A stretch of 64,000 nt of DNA, taken from the NCBI GenBank assembly GCA_033961575.1, contig CM066735.1, positions 91,333,449-91,397,448 of the forward strand, read 5' to 3'. This document shows positions 12,975-25,341 of the stretch, piece by piece. The position numbers were made by a program, and so were the translations under genes. Numbering within the stretch: the first letter of the stretch is position 1; each line of letters opens with the position of its first letter. The notes below the pieces were generated by a model that worked only from the letters and a program-made list of their open reading frames with translations, was not told where the DNA came from and did not search any database. Origin of the DNA: Aselliscus stoliczkanus. Lineage: Eukaryota > Chordata > Mammalia > Chiroptera > Hipposideridae.

Positions 12975-13433
12975 CTTTTTTTGACATCAGAGGGATTATT
13001 CATGATGAATTTGTACCTACTGGACAAACAATTAACCAAGTTTACTGTTTGGAAGTGATGAAAATGCTGCGTGAAAAAGTTAAGGTGACCTGAACTTTTC
13101 GCCAACAATTCATGGCTCTTGCATTATGACAATGCACCAGCTCACACAGCTCTGTCTGTGAGGGAGGTTTTAGCCAGTAAACAAATAACTGTATTGGAAC
13201 ACCCTCCCTACTCACCTGATCTGGCCCCCAATGACTTCTTTCTTTACCTGAAGGAAATATTAAAAGGTAGACATTTTTATAACATTCATGACACCTAATG
13301 TAATACGACAACAGCTCTGATGGCCATTCCAGAAAAAGAGTTCCAAAATTGGTTTGAAGGGTGGACTAGGCGCTGGGGTCGGTACATAGCTTCCCAAAGA
13401 GAGTACTTGGAAGGTGACCATAGTGATATTTAG
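12975..13433 (+). pseudogene. Mariner-type (DD34D) transposase fragment, decayed
   Basis: Plus-strand reading gives FDIRGIIHDEFVPTGQTINQ, then after disruption YDNAPAHTALSVREVLASKQ and HPPYSPDLAPNDFFLYLKE, ending WFEGWTRRWGRYIASQREYL and a terminal stop at 13431-13433. These are the hallmark C-terminal motifs of mariner transposases. The Asp of YDNAPAH and the Asp of APND are separated by 34 residues, i.e. DD34D. The N-terminal DNA-binding half and the first catalytic Asp are missing or unrecognisable. An in-frame TAA interrupts the frame after NIHDT, and a stop with frame change lies before YDNAPAH. It cannot encode an active enzyme. No terminal inverted repeats were identified. Confidence 0.85.
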
Positions 13434-13479
13434 CAATGAGGTAGGTAGCACTGTTTCTAGGATGAATTTGAGAACTTAA

Positions 13480-14340
13480 TTATCCAACCTCGTATCCACC
13501 CATGGAGTAGTAAGTGGTACAGGACTCACTCGCCCACTGGAAATAACTAGAAAACTGGACAAAATACATGAAACAATTGACAGCAGTCAGAGCGGGACTG
13601 TAATCTCTGAGAGGAGGGAAATAAACAAGGTGAGCCCTCCCCCTACAATTGTCCTGATTTTCTGCCTGGAGGAAACTTCTGGACTTTGGCATAGGGAAAG
13701 GCACGCCGGCAGAAACTGGGAGACTCACCAAGTTGAGGAGACAATAATAGGTGCTTGGGGAGGCTGAGGTAACTGAAATGATGGGGCAGAGTACCAGAGA
13801 GGTGGGAGCTTTACAGAGAAATTTTTCCAGAAATCTGAAGAGAGGTCTCCTCAAGTCTTTGGCTGAATAATCTACACACACATAGGTAAAGCTCCAAAGA
13901 GCCAAAAGAGGACAACTGTCAGGGAGCTACTAGCTAAACAATTCCCAGAATGCATTCAGGACTGAAAGATATTTTGAGCTCCCCTCAATCAGAGTGGAGG
14001 GGACTCCTTGAGCACAAGGCCATTCAGAGCGACCCCAGAAAGGTCACGCCTTAGTAGTAAAGTAAAGGCTACCCTAGACAGACCTAACAAAGCTTAAAAA
14101 CAAGCCTAGAAAGGATCAAGTGATCTCCAAGTAAGTTTACTATCTATCAAAACAAAATTCAACTTTCTGTTTAGACAGTAAAATCCAAGCACCCAATGAA
14201 ATGTCATTTATAATGTCAAAATCTAATTTTAAAATTAGTAGACATGCAAAGAAGCAGGAAAATGTGACTCACATCCAGGAGCAAAATTAGTCAAAAGAAA
14301 CAGATTCAGAAATAACAAAGATAATAGGATTACCAAGTGA
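13480..14340. mobile_element. L1/HAL1-like repeat, uncertain
   Basis: Sequence after the mariner relic (AGGTCACGCC, CAAGCACCCAATGAAATGTC, CATGCAAAGAAGCAGGAAAA) resembles an old LINE-related repeat. The 141-codon minus frame here has no recognisable domain and is probably not a gene. Confidence 0.45.
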
Positions 14341-14724
14341 AGGTGTGTGGAAAGTTGATGGAATTCCAAACCAAGAGAGTAGCTGGAATTCACAGGGCTT
14401 CTGGACAGCTCACCTGGAGCATGTCCAGTTCCATTTGGTTACACTGGTGAGAAGAGTTTATTCGGGCAAACACCCACTGTCGTCAGAGGGCTGGGTGACA
14501 TGGGGCAAATGTAGTGGTAGGCTCCATCTGGAGAAATCCAGAAGAGTCACATAGATCTTGTTGACTGACAAACCGAATGGCTGCCTTCCTTCCCACTAAG
14601 GTACTTCAAAGTCCCGGGGACAAGCCAGAATCCAAGTGTCTCTGCCCTAGTCATAGCTTTCTCACTTATTTCTAAAATGAACTTGGATAAAATACTTGCA
14701 TTGTTATGGAAAGGAAAGGGAGTT

Positions 14725-15220
14725 CAGCTGTAATGAGCACCCATTATGTGCCAGACGCTCTGACATACATCATTTCACTTAATCCTTATATTAGCCCTGA
14801 TGGACAGGGACTTAAATCTTTTTTTGAAATGGAAACACTTAGGTTCAGAGATTAAGGAATTTGCTTGTGGTCAGTCATATAGGAACTGAAATCTGTAAAA
14901 ATTCAGTCCATCAAGCTGTGACGAATGTTTTGAAGTCTTCTTCTGTAGTGCATGCAGTCTTTGCAGCCAAGCCCACCTGGGCCCAAATTCCAGTTCAGCT
15001 GCTTGCTAGCTGTTTGCCTTTGGAAAGTTCCCCAGCTCTTTAAGACTCAGGATCTACATATGTTGAGTGGGAAGAGTACTTCATTCTTTACTCTTTACTC
15101 ATCTGGTCTTACATCTCTTTACTCATAAAGTCACAGGGAAGATTAAGTGAGAAGATTAAAAACCCAGAATAGAACCAGCCACATACCAGGTGTTCAATCA
15201 ATATCTGCATACACCGTCCT
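14725..15220 (+). repeat. Two MIR relics side by side
   Basis: At 14730-14890: ATTATGTGCCAGACGCTCTG..CTTAATCCTTATATTAGCCC. At 14960-15220: CAAATTCCAGTTCAGCTGCT..AGCCACATACCAGGTGTTCA. Both follow the MIR consensus order. Confidence 0.7.
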
Positions 15221-15329
15221 CCTCCTCCTTTGTTATAATAATTATCTGATTTGACCGCACGTCATGATAGGATGGTGAGTATCAAAGTCATAAGTAAGTC
15301 AAACGGAAAATGTTTTAAGCAAATGTGTA

Positions 15330-15515
15330 AGTCAGTGGTTCTCAAAGTGAGGTCCCTGGACATGAAGCATCACCATCAGCTGGAATTTGTTAGAATTGTA
15401 TATTCTGACCCCGCCCCAGACAACTGAACGAAAAACTCCCGGGAGCAGGGCTCAGCCATCTGTGTTTAAGGAGCCCTCAGGTGACACTAATGCACACTAG
15501 CGCTTCAGAACCATA
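15330..15515. repeat. MER5A-like DNA transposon relic
   Basis: GTGGTTCTCAAAGTGAGGTC..CATCACCATCAGCTGGAATT..ACTAGCGCTTCAGAACC, typical of the MER5 hAT MITE family. Confidence 0.75.
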
Positions 15516-15854
15516 CATAAAACAGTCTTTCCATTGCATTAATTTAATTCAAGTAATGCATAGACTGTGGTTAAATCCTAATAACCAATCTAACAATTAC
15601 TTGCCCTTTTGTTTTATAGATTGTTTTCACATTAATTATTGCACGGATTAAACCTCTCTACAGGAAAGAGTAAACCAAGTGGAATGATGTTGCATTAAAA
15701 ATCTTACAAAAAGACTCTCTAAGCAAGTGATTTGAAACAAAAAGATGAATGTAGAAAAGCTCTTTTTGTTTCACTATTCAAAATCATCTTTATTTATTTA
15801 ATTGTTTAACCCTTCTTCCTTCCCCTCCCCCAACCGCCACTCCAAGTTCTTTCC

Positions 15855-15994
15855 TTTTTTTAGCTGAGCCATCCTGCTACCTGTTGGCAGCTCAGCGCCT
15901 GCTCAGCTCGGGCTGGGCATCGAACTGCTGTTGCTCAGAGCTCAGCTCACACTCTTGAGAGAGTTCTTAACCAACTGAGCCACTCGGCCAGCCC
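15855..15994 (-). mobile_element. tRNA-derived SINE, type B
   Basis: Plus-strand reading TTTTTTTAGCTGAGCCATCC..CTGAGCCACTCGGCCAGCCC, i.e. a minus-strand insertion with its A tail on the left. Confidence 0.85.
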
Positions 15995-16012
15995 TTAAGG
16001 AGAAGTTCTTTT

Positions 16013-16106
16013 TGAGGGCAGTGTCACTGGCCCTCATATTGGGACCCGAACTGAGGCCGCTGACTTCCCAAGCCAGCGCTTAACCATCGCGCCACTCGGC
16101 CGGCCC
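16013..16106 (-). mobile_element. tRNA-derived SINE, type A short
   Basis: A minus-strand copy (GAGGGCAGTGTCACTGGCCC..GCCACTCGGCCGGCCC), with target copies of AAGGAGAAGTTCTTT at 15997-16011 and 16107-16121. Confidence 0.88.
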
Positions 16107-17425
16107 AAGGAGAAGTTCTTTTAAATAGCCATTTAAATGGCCAAGTGGAGGAAGTGAAGATTAAATTGGGAGCATCTTCCCTAATCCTAATAAACTAGCA
16201 CACATGGCATTTCAAAAATCCAACCAATTCCACAGCAAATACTTTTTTCTTTTAGGTTAGCTATTCCTGCCCCCAAATCCCTTTAACTAAATTTTAGTTC
16301 CTAATTCACCTGTTTTGTTTTCCTAACTCGAAAATTTGGAAAACAATGAAGCAATTTTGATCCAGAAATCAGGCTCTTGTTCTTAGGTGCAAAATTCGAT
16401 GTGTTGAGGACCTCAAACTATTGAAAGCTCCAAAACAAGAACTGGATGTGGGCTGGGCAGCTGAACCAAATTACGCAGGAAATTTGGCATCTAAAGTAAA
16501 TGGCACATCTGAATACTTAGAATGATTCTCAATTATATTTCTGTAGTTCTCATTTTTTCCAGTTGCTACAGTACCCCTCTACATCTCTCTCCAAAAGCTG
16601 TACTCCATCCTTGCTTGCAGATGATTTCAATTGTTTTCTGTTTTTTTAATCTTCTCTTTTATCTCCGCTGTTTGTCTTTTCTTCCTCATTTCATTTTTTT
16701 TTTTTTTTCTTACCAGGCGCTCAGGCAGGCAGCGTCTGATGCCTCAGCAAATACAGGGAATTTTCTTCCTGTCCTTGACGCGAAGCTTGTCTTTCTCCTC
16801 AAGTGTCTTCGTCGCAATGCCTGATAAACTGTTTATTTTTCCTAACAGCTTTCCTTTTTTGCCTGAAAAACAAACATTAACCAAAAAAGTTCTTGTTTTG
16901 CTCAATTGTTGCTGTTTTGGCGATCCCTGGTGCTAGAGCGCCCCCTGCTGAACAAAGGAGAATTAGGCGCTCACACGGTCTGGTTTGGCCCAAAATAAAA
17001 GGATTGGATTTGGGTCACCATTTTCTCATCCTAGGTACAGAGTCAACTGGTGTGATATTCTTGATATAGTCCCTCCCCTAACTATCTTGCAAAAGTTACT
17101 GTACATTATTTAATAGGACAATAAACACCATAGTACAATAAAACTATGTTTCTCACCATCTACCAAATACTTAGCAAAATGCCCCACAAAGAATAGATGC
17201 TCAATACTTATAAATAATAGACACTATTGTGTGAAAGCATTTATAAAACTGTATTTTAAGTGTTTATTCCTTTCTCTCAATAATTGTAAAGCTCTTTGAA
17301 GGAAAAAGAAAAAACATATATTATTTCACTGTTGGACCCTAGCACTTGGCTAGGTTTGCATAAATAGGTTTTCAAAATATATTTGAAGAATTAATCCTGA
17401 TAATTTGATTCTAAATATATAATAG
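16107..17425. other. Intergenic, mostly unique; CTCF-like site inside
   Basis: No gene. AT-rich, with a T run near 16688-16706. The only notable signal is the CTCF-like motif at 16938. Confidence 0.5.
16938..16951 (-). promoter_or_regulatory. CTCF-like binding motif
   Basis: On the minus strand TCAGCAGGGGGCGC agrees with the CTCF core CCASYAGRKGGCRS at 13 of 14 positions. It stands in otherwise AT-rich DNA between NR1D2 and (by synteny) THRB. Confidence 0.5.
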
Positions 17426-17429
17426 TCAT

Positions 17430-17610
17430 CATCTTTGGCACCTATAATGTGCTAAGAACTCTTCTAAGTATTCCACAAACATTTTTCTCTAATCCTTAAA
17501 ACCTGCCCATTTTACAGATGTAGAAACAAGTTCAGTGAAGTTAAATATCTTGCTCAGGATCATGAACCCAGTAAGCATCCAAATCTGTCTGAGTCTGTAA
17601 CCCATGTCCT
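17430..17610 (+). repeat. MIR relic
   Basis: ATAATGTGCTAAGAACTCTT..CCCATTTTACAGATGTAGAA..CCCATGTCCTTTCTACTCTA. Confidence 0.7.
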
Positions 17611-18129
17611 TTCTACTCTACCAGCTACCTTTCATAAACCTGAAGCCAAGACTAGAATTAGAAAATATTCCCTTTAAGGAATGGAGTGCAACTGTGCAAC
17701 CCCATCACCACCAGCATCACACACATACATCTACCTTCTCTCCCAATAAATACAGCAACACACCCACACACAAATTTACAAACACATAAATACCAGCAAG
17801 TGCAGTGGGGCCTTTCTCTGAAGTGGCTAATGATATGAACCTGTGACCTCATATGGCAGTCTATTTCTCCCATTATAGAGAGCCCAGTTCATTCCAAAGG
17901 ATTTTCTTATAATAAACTGAGGCCAGTTTTGTATAGTTTTCATAGCTTTTATCTATAATTCCCAATTCTTCTTCTGAGATACCACCAAGTTTAATTACTT
18001 TTCCACATGGGAGCCCTTCAAATATAGAAAATGTGTTACCATATTCCCCTAAACATTCAAAGTGGTGCTCATTTCCCCCAAAATATAAGCCAGAAAATCT
18101 GATTTTATGTGTAACTTTTTATGAGCTCA

Positions 18130-18235
18130 ATGTTTGTATACCCCCACAATTCATATGTTGAACCTATGCCCCCCAAAGTGGTGGTATTTGGAGGTGGGGG
18201 CCTTTGGTAGCCTTATAAGAAGACAGCAAAGAGCA

Positions 18236-18290
<55 letters not shown>

Positions 18291-18480
18291 GTACCCTCCC
18301 CATCATGTGAGAATTCAGACAGAAAGCAGCATCTATAAGCCAGGAAGAGAGCTCTCACCAGAATCTGACCATACTAGCACGCTGATCTCAGACTTCCCAG
18401 ACTCCAGAACTGGGAGAAATAAATTTCAGTTGTTTGAGCCATCTAGTCTGTGACATTTTGTTATGAAGTGTTCTGACTCT
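18130..18480 (+). mobile_element. MaLR-type LTR with (TC)n
   Basis: It reads CAATTCATATGTTGAACCTA..GGTGGTATTTGGAGGTGGGG..CCTTATAAGAAGAC, a (TC)n tract at about 18239-18289, then ACTGGGAGAAATAAATTTCA and GTTTGAGCCATCTAGTCTGT. This order is typical of MLT1/MST-type LTRs. Confidence 0.7.
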
Positions 18481-18489
18481 ACATGGCAC

Positions 18490-20067
18490 CTTTATATCTT
18501 GCCATAGTCCAAAGTATATTCTATACTCTACAGATTTTAGAGTACTTATACTTTCAAATGAGCTAACTGGATATCCTTACTCTATAGCTGAGATACCGAA
18601 ACCAATATACATATATTCTTCACAAAGACAAATAACACAACAATTTTTGGAAAAAGCTCCTCATCAACTACTGACTTACCATCTCAACTAACTCAAAATC
18701 TTCATTTTCAGTGCTTCTCTGTTACTCCAACACATTCCGTAGCACCTGGTTGCTCAGAAACCTACATTTTCAACAGTAGCCTGGAACATTTTTCTGCTAG
18801 TGGCCTATACACAAGGTGAGAAATGCATGCACCAACAGGGATTACAAACCCACTATGGTACACTGAAAAAATGGCCACAGACTCTTTCCTTTCTTGTACC
18901 AATATAGCTCCTTCCATCAAGAAATAGTCTTTTTTTTTTTTCACTTCTAGGTTGGCCCTGAGATATTCTTTGACAGAAGTGATATTGCACAAGGTCAGAA
19001 CCTACACCTCAAGAGGCCTTGCATGCTTCTGCTTTTGCTCTTGGAACCCTGAACTGCCATGTGATGAGCCCAAACTAGCCTACTGAAGTCCAAATGATCA
19101 CATGGAGAAAGGTCTCAGTCATCTGAGCCATCCAAATTGAACCCATTATAAGCCAGTCAACCCAGCCAGACCACCACCTGACCAGATACATGAGTAAACC
19201 CCGCCAAGATCAACCAAGCCCAGCCTACACCAGATCTTCCCAGCTGAGTCCAGCCCAAACTGAAGAGTGACCTCCAGACTCATAAGCTAACTAGCTATGA
19301 TGCTATATGAAGCTGCAACATCTCCTACAGTGTATTGTAGCCATAAATAATTAACTTGGATCTAATCAAGTCTTTAGATCTAATTTCCAGTTTACAGGAA
19401 ATACATGGGATAGAGAAACAAGCTAACCTCCATTTTTTAATGAGGCAGGTATATATAAATAAACACACATATACATATTCTACACATGCACCAATTTACA
19501 CTCTTACTTTTTAGTGTTTTAAGTTACAGAATACCGTGAGAACTTTTGGTGGATATTTTCCCTGCACTCCTTACCTGTACCTAAAACCTAAGATAGTCTA
19601 AAAAAAAAGAAAATTAAACCAGTGTCCCAGCACTGTTTATAGGATTCTGTAAACAGAAGATGTGAAGTTGCATTTCAGTGGCTAGGTTAAGTCTAGCCAC
19701 TTTAGAATCTGTAATGAAGATTTATCTACCTGCAGTCTCTGAATTGATCACTTCTCAGTTAAATCTTTTTTAGGACCATTTTAACAGTCAATTTCTGAAG
19801 CCCAGCAGTACAGTATCTATGACTCACACAGAGTCAGAGAAAACCACCTCACTGATGACCATTCTTCATCTCAATATTCTTATTCTCATTGAAATAAGCA
19901 AGGATTTATTATCAGTTTCTGCAAGATTCAGGTAATAAATCAGCCTTAAGGGTCTGAACTAGAAAGAGATAAATATGACAGGAGTTTGGATTCGTCTGGT
20001 ATCAGGAATGGTTTGGAGTTTTAAAATTCTTTTTAACTAATATTACACATTTTTAAAAACCCAAAAC
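18490..20067. other. Intergenic, nothing recognised
   Basis: AT-rich sequence without a gene or repeat I can name. Confidence 0.5.
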
Positions 20068-20190
20068 GGGGCCGGCCAAGTGGTGCAGTGGTTAAGAGCT
20101 GGCTTGGGATGCCAGCGGCCCCAGTTCGGATCCCACATGAGGGGCCAGTGACACTGCCCTCTTAAAAAACAAACAAACAAACAAACAAAA
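20068..20190 (+). mobile_element. tRNA-derived SINE, type A short
   Basis: GGGGCCGGCCAAGTGGTGCA..TGACACTGCCCTC with a (CAAA)n tail. The target copy is AAACCCAAAACG, with a small insertion on the right. Confidence 0.87.
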
Positions 20191-20859
20191 ACACCCAAAA
20201 CGTATTTTCTTAAGGCTTTTCTCCTTCATTTTTAAACTCAACTATATTATCAATGCATTCCACCGTCCAACACTGACATTCTCTTGGAGTTATTTCAAGG
20301 CTCAAATGATTTTAAGGCTAAAATTTTAGAGAACTTTCTTCTCCCAGCCCCTCACAGAGTTCCAGAATTTGTCAACCATACTCTTGACTAGAACATCAGG
20401 TTCTTAAAAGTTTTTGTCCAAATTTAATATTTGTGTGATGGAAAGATTTCCAGATTAGTGAATAAGTCCTTCATGTCTCTTCTTTGTCCTTTATTGTACC
20501 GTTTTGGACAAAAAGAATGAAATGGTTTCTTTATGAAGCAGCAATTGGTACAATTTTGCAACCCTCTCAGCAATAGAATGGAAGGGGATAACACTGGAGG
20601 GTTCCATAGGAAAGAAAAGGCACAGTGTGAGTGCAAGGTGCTACCAGGCTCCTCACAATGGCTTTTTCAAAACATCATCTCTGTTATTAAAGCATCCCCA
20701 GAAAGCAGATGAGAGGATTGTTAATGGCACAGCTGCAAAAATCTGCTAATGTGAGCTCATGCTAGTATCTTCACTTCCCTGCCCTCCACTACCTCCTCTG
20801 AAAAACGATAGGCTACCTTTCTCCTGGCACTTCCTCAATATCACCAGCTTCCTGGGTAA

Positions 20860-21560
20860 GTTACTATTATTGCATAACGAAGTACTCCAAACTTAAAAGT
20901 GTAAAACAGCAATCATTATATTGCGCTTCCAGATTCTGTGGGTCAGTACTTCAGGCAGAGTTTGACTGGGCAGTTCTCACTGGGTGTCATTCAAGAGGAT
21001 GCAGTCAGATGTTGGCTGAGGCTGCAGAGTATCTGAAGGTTCAACTGAACAAGACAATGAAATGGTTCACTCACATGGCTGGCCGCTGACACTAACCATT
21101 AGTGAGGAGCTCAGCTAGGGCTGCTGACCAGAGAGCCTACATGTGGCAGTCTCAGGGTAGTTGGACTTCTTACACAGCAGATCAAAGCTCCAAGTGCAAA
21201 TGTCCCAGCAGCCAAAGTGGAAGTTGCTTGGCTTTTTATGATCTAACATTGGAAGTAACATAAATCACTTTTATCATATTCTATTGGTCAAAGCAGTCAC
21301 AAGCCTGCCCAGAGTTAAGGGACAGAAACCACAAGCTCTTCATGGGGAGTGTGTCAAGAATTTTCAGATGGGGCTGGCCAAGTGGCGCGGTGGTTAAGCG
21401 CTGGCTTGGGAAGCCAGCGGCCCCGGTTCGGGTCCCACATATGAGGGCCAGTGACACTGCCCTCAAAAAAAAAAAAAAGGTAAAAAAAAAAATTTGCAGA
21501 TGAAACTTTAAAACCACTAGAGTGACCATGGATACTCCCATAGATGTCTGTTATGTAACT
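20860..21560 (+). repeat. Old interspersed repeat (LTR or DNA type), split by a SINE
   Basis: ATTCTGTGGGTCAGTACTTC, ACTCACATGGCTGGCCGCTG and ATATTCTATTGGTCAAAGCA are wording of a common old mammalian repeat. The SINE at 21371 sits in it. Confidence 0.5.
21371..21490 (+). mobile_element. tRNA-derived SINE, type A short
   Basis: A near-consensus copy with A tail; target AATTTTCAGATG (21359-21370) against AATTTGCAGATG (21491-21502). Confidence 0.9.
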
Positions 21561-23332
21561 GGACGCTATCCACTGAGGCAGACATTCTTGCTGCCCCGAC
21601 CCATGCCTGAGATCACCTGCAGAGGCCAGTTCCTTATGATTGCTGACAATGGCCCATCTCAGGGGCCCAAGTCTCACTGTTTCTCAGACTAAGGGGTTTC
21701 TCTGGTATGTGGAAAGTAGCTCAGCCCTCAGGGGCAACCGTCAACCAATAAGAGACAGTCAGTAGATAAATATCCGACTTCCATGTCCCTTGGCAGGACA
21801 ATTCTGAGGCATACTCAGGTAGTTGGTCCCCAACATGACTGAGTCCCAGTTGGCCTCAGTGGCAGCCAGCTCATTAACACACCTTGAATTGGCTTTCCTC
21901 TGTAGTGTTCCCTCCCTTGCTTCTGCTTCCTGGTATCACTTCCGAGCACCCAACTCCAGTCCGAGTCTGCTTTTCGGAGGACCCAAATGGAAGTCCCCCT
22001 TACATGTGTCTTGGTGAGAGAAAAGTCGGAGAATGATTGCAACAGGCAATCTCTAAGGTCCTTCCCCCGTCTAAATCCTTGTTACTGTTATCCGTTTCAT
22101 AAAGGTGGTTATCTGAGAAGGTCTGGGATTACCCTGAGTTCTCAAAGGAGTCATAGGGTAAAAAGCCAAAATCGCCCTGAAGTCAGAGTGGACAACCAAC
22201 GTTTCATGAGTAGATCCCACTTTCCAAATGAAAGAAAGCACTTCGTACACCAAAAACAAAGGTTCCCTCCCTAAAGCAGCCATAAAAATCAGCACTAAAT
22301 GAAGGTCTAAAGTCTGAATAAAAAAAATTGAGGCTGAAAAACAAATATATCCCAGGAAAATCTAAACTTTCATAGCCAGCAAACTTCAGGCAATTGCAAT
22401 TTCTGCAGCTAAGGGTGGGCTTTATTTTCTTGATGGGTTTTATCTTTAACTTCTCAACTGTGCCCCCTGGAAGTATCCTGCAATCCAGGCCCACGGTATG
22501 CACTGAAATGAGCTTACCAGAAGAATCAGCCGCCCCTTGGCCCTCAAGATCGTTTATAACTAGCTTTGTAACATCATGCACTCGGTGGCTATGGGCAAAG
22601 CTCAGAGGAGTGAGAAAATCCATTTAGACCAGTTGTCAGAAGTTCCAGTTTTTTCTCAAGCACAGCCAGATAATTCAGTTTCTTGGCATTACCAAAAATG
22701 GGTCCCCAGGTCTGCCAGGCCTTTATGGCTCCCCTTAAGTTGGAAATGTCTCAAGAACTAGTATTCTGTTTCGCTGGAGCCATCTCCTGATGTCCCACCT
22801 GAATGAAAGAAGTGTGGTCACAGAAATGAGAGAAGTTGATTGTTTGTCAAACCTTGGGTTGGAGGGGGAGTTTAAGTACATATATGTCAGCCATCCCCAA
22901 AGCTTCTTAAGGTCCCACGGTATATTCCCAGCACAGGTAACAAAACTGCATGGCAACATCATGGTTTTCTTGAAAGAACTCCAGAAACCAAATTATACAA
23001 TTTCTCACACTGGGCTAGTCAGAGGCTTGGTCAACACAGAAACCACCAGAGGGGAGGGAAGGGAAAAGAGGCTAGAGCAGGGTGTCTGCTCTAATTCCAT
23101 ATTCACTTTGCTCTGCTCTGTTTTATAATATCAGCTCTATAGAATAAAACCAAATGTGGTTTCTGTGTCTTTAAGGTCCAGGCGGTTTGGGCAATGGATA
23201 GGTTGCCATGGCAACTTATAATTCTACTGTCTACTAAATTGAAAAGCAACAATAGAAAATTCCTAGCAAATAAAGTGTGATACCTCTCAAGTGACAATTA
23301 CCTGTTTATTACACTCTGGCTTTGAGTGCTTA
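21561..23332. other. Intergenic, nothing recognised
   Basis: Slightly richer in GC than its neighbours and free of SINEs. Several overlapping short frames on both strands lack domains and codon bias. No gene is called. Confidence 0.5.
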
Positions 23333-23349
23333 AAAACACAAACACAGCC

Positions 23350-23490
23350 GGGCTGGCCGAGTGGTGCAGTGGTTGAGCGCTGGCTTGGGAGGCCAGCGGC
23401 CCTGGTTTGGGTCCCACATGTGAGGGCCGGTGACACTGCCCTCAAAAACAACAAACAAAAATAAATAAATAAAATTTGGAAAAACAAAAC
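23350..23490 (+). mobile_element. tRNA-derived SINE, type A short
   Basis: Head GGGCTGGCCGAGTGGTGCAG, tail of mixed CAAA/TAAA units, target AAAACACAAACACAGCC at 23333-23349 and 23491-23507. Confidence 0.9.
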
Positions 23491-24311
23491 AAAACACAAA
23501 CACAGCCAATCATCTGCTAAGTTTGAATGAAGCAGGGCTTTTTTTCTTTTTCCCTTCAAAAACTCTCAGACAAAAAGGAAGAAAACAAACAAACAGACAA
23601 GTTTGTGAGAGAATTTAGATGCCAAGCCTCTTTTTTGGCCCCAGAAGAATGCCCCCACTATACACACACACTGCACAAGAGAAGCAAGCAAGATTACACA
23701 ATTCAGAAATCTATAGCAACATGCAGTAGTGAAACCTCAGCCAATGCATGTTCTACATTAGACTTCCTTGAGAAAAGGTCTAGGGCCACACTAAGCTTTG
23801 AGATGTATGTTTTGCACACACACAAAAAGTTAAGATTATCACCTCAGTAAAACATCAAAAAGCACCTCCATCGATAGTCAATCAATTTAAATAATTTATT
23901 GAAAGGCTGTTGGGTACTTTGTAAGACACTAGAGCTATAAAAACAAGGAAGACGCAGTCTCTAAAGTCTGTAAGTTCACATTTAAGGGATGGGGGGAAAG
24001 ACACACATAAATTACATGACCAGGTTTCTCAAGCATTATGGGTTAAATTTGATCCCCAAAAATCCATATGTTGAAGTCCTAACTCCCAATACCTCCAAAT
24101 GTAACTATCAATATATGTGGAGATAGGGTCTTTAAAGGGGTAATTAAATTACAACAAGGTCATTTAAGATGAGTTCTAATCCAGTTTGACTGGTGTCCTT
24201 ATAAGAGGAGGACATTTGGACACAGACATGAACAGCGGGAAGATGGTGTGAAGACACAGGGAGAAAATGGCCATGTACAAGCCAAGGAGACCTGGATCCT
24301 TCCCACATGGC

Positions 24312-25341
24312 TGTCAACCCTCAGAAAGAATATGCCTACCAAGGAAAACTCCTTGTGGTTAACTGGGCCCAAATTCATAATCAGAGTCTAGAAGCCATTG
24401 TTTACAGAGGCCTGTCCTGCGTGCATCTCAGAGAAAAGCCAGCCAGAGCTGCCAAGCCGCCTGCACTTTGTTCGTGCTTCTGAGCTGACCCTTACAAAGA
24501 AGTTCCTGGTATTGTATTTCTTTTTTTTTTTTCACTTTCTGTTTGTATTTAATGAAGATTGTCATCTTTATTATACATTAAAATATTCAGTATTTTAATC
24601 AAAAATGGAAAATATCTGTAAATACTCTAAAGTTTTGAATTTGTTAAAGCCTTATTCAGACATTTTCAAATATTTACACCTATTTTTTACTTTTTATTTT
24701 TCCCACAGTGGAATCTCTAGCCCTGTCACTCATGGCCAGCATGCAGCAAAGCGGAGTATCTTCCGTATAATCAAGACTCAGATTCAGTCTTCACACACAT
24801 GCATTTCCACGATGTGCCACTGGGATGTGGGAACCGTTTTATTTTGGTTCATTTTTAAACCTGTTGTCTACTGTCTAGACAGTGGGTTTGTAGGTGTTTT
24901 CTCTGAAGCTCATTGGATAGTATGTAGGTTTATGTGTATAAAATTGTCTGGTATTGTATTTCAATCAATGGGACTGAGACCCTCCCCATCCAATCAGAGC
25001 TGCACAGATATATCCTCATCTGCATCTTTACTGACCCAATTAGAACAGTGCAATTTGCACCAATCAAACTGTGCAGATTTTGAGTCCTCATTTGCATGAA
25101 ATTAGACCAATCAGAAACCAGGGGCAGGTTGTTTTCTCAATATAAGCCAGCCGCCCTTTTGTCTCCATGGAGCACGCTCCTGGTTTTCTACCCAAGACTG
25201 CTTTTCCCTGGTTTGCAAACTGTTTCACTTGAGCTGTTTCACTCAAGGGTGTTTCACTTGAATAAAGTGTTTCCCCTCGCTGCACCCCAAACTGGGGACT
25301 CCTGTTGTCATTGGATTGCTGACAGTGACTTTTTGTTGACA
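24312..25341 (+). mobile_element. Solo ERV LTR with 5-bp target duplication, itself interrupted
   Basis: The element starts TGTCAAC and ends GTTGACA, a perfect 7-bp terminal inverted repeat with TG..CA ends. It is flanked by ATGGC on both sides (24307-24311 and 25342-25346). Without the inner insertion it is about 590 bp. It contains CCAATCAG-like CAAT boxes (near 24990-25120), a TATAAG motif (near 25141), repeated GTTTCACTT words (25223-25260) and an AATAAAG polyadenylation signal (near 25261), a normal U3-R-U5 order on the plus strand. No internal viral genes are attached, so it is a recombined solo LTR, resembling class I (ERV1) LTRs. Confidence 0.8.
24521..24947 (-). pseudogene. Retroposed transcript fragment with poly(A) and 15-bp TSD
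   Basis: The segment is bounded by identical 15-bp copies of CTGGTATTGTATTTC (24506-24520 and 24948-24962). It begins on the plus strand with a T run (24521-24532), i.e. a minus-strand poly(A), preceded on the minus strand by ATTAAA and AATAAA-type signals 20-45 nt upstream. This is the signature of L1-mediated retroposition. The body shows no open frame that I recognise and looks like 3' UTR. The source gene is unknown. Confidence 0.75.

Noticed and set aside
13480..13905. 141-codon minus-strand frame
   Set aside because: No domain or known motif, and it lies in old LINE-like repeat next to the mariner relic.
24605..25099. 164-codon plus frame
   Set aside because: It crosses the junction between the inner retrocopy and the LTR, so it cannot be an ancestral gene.
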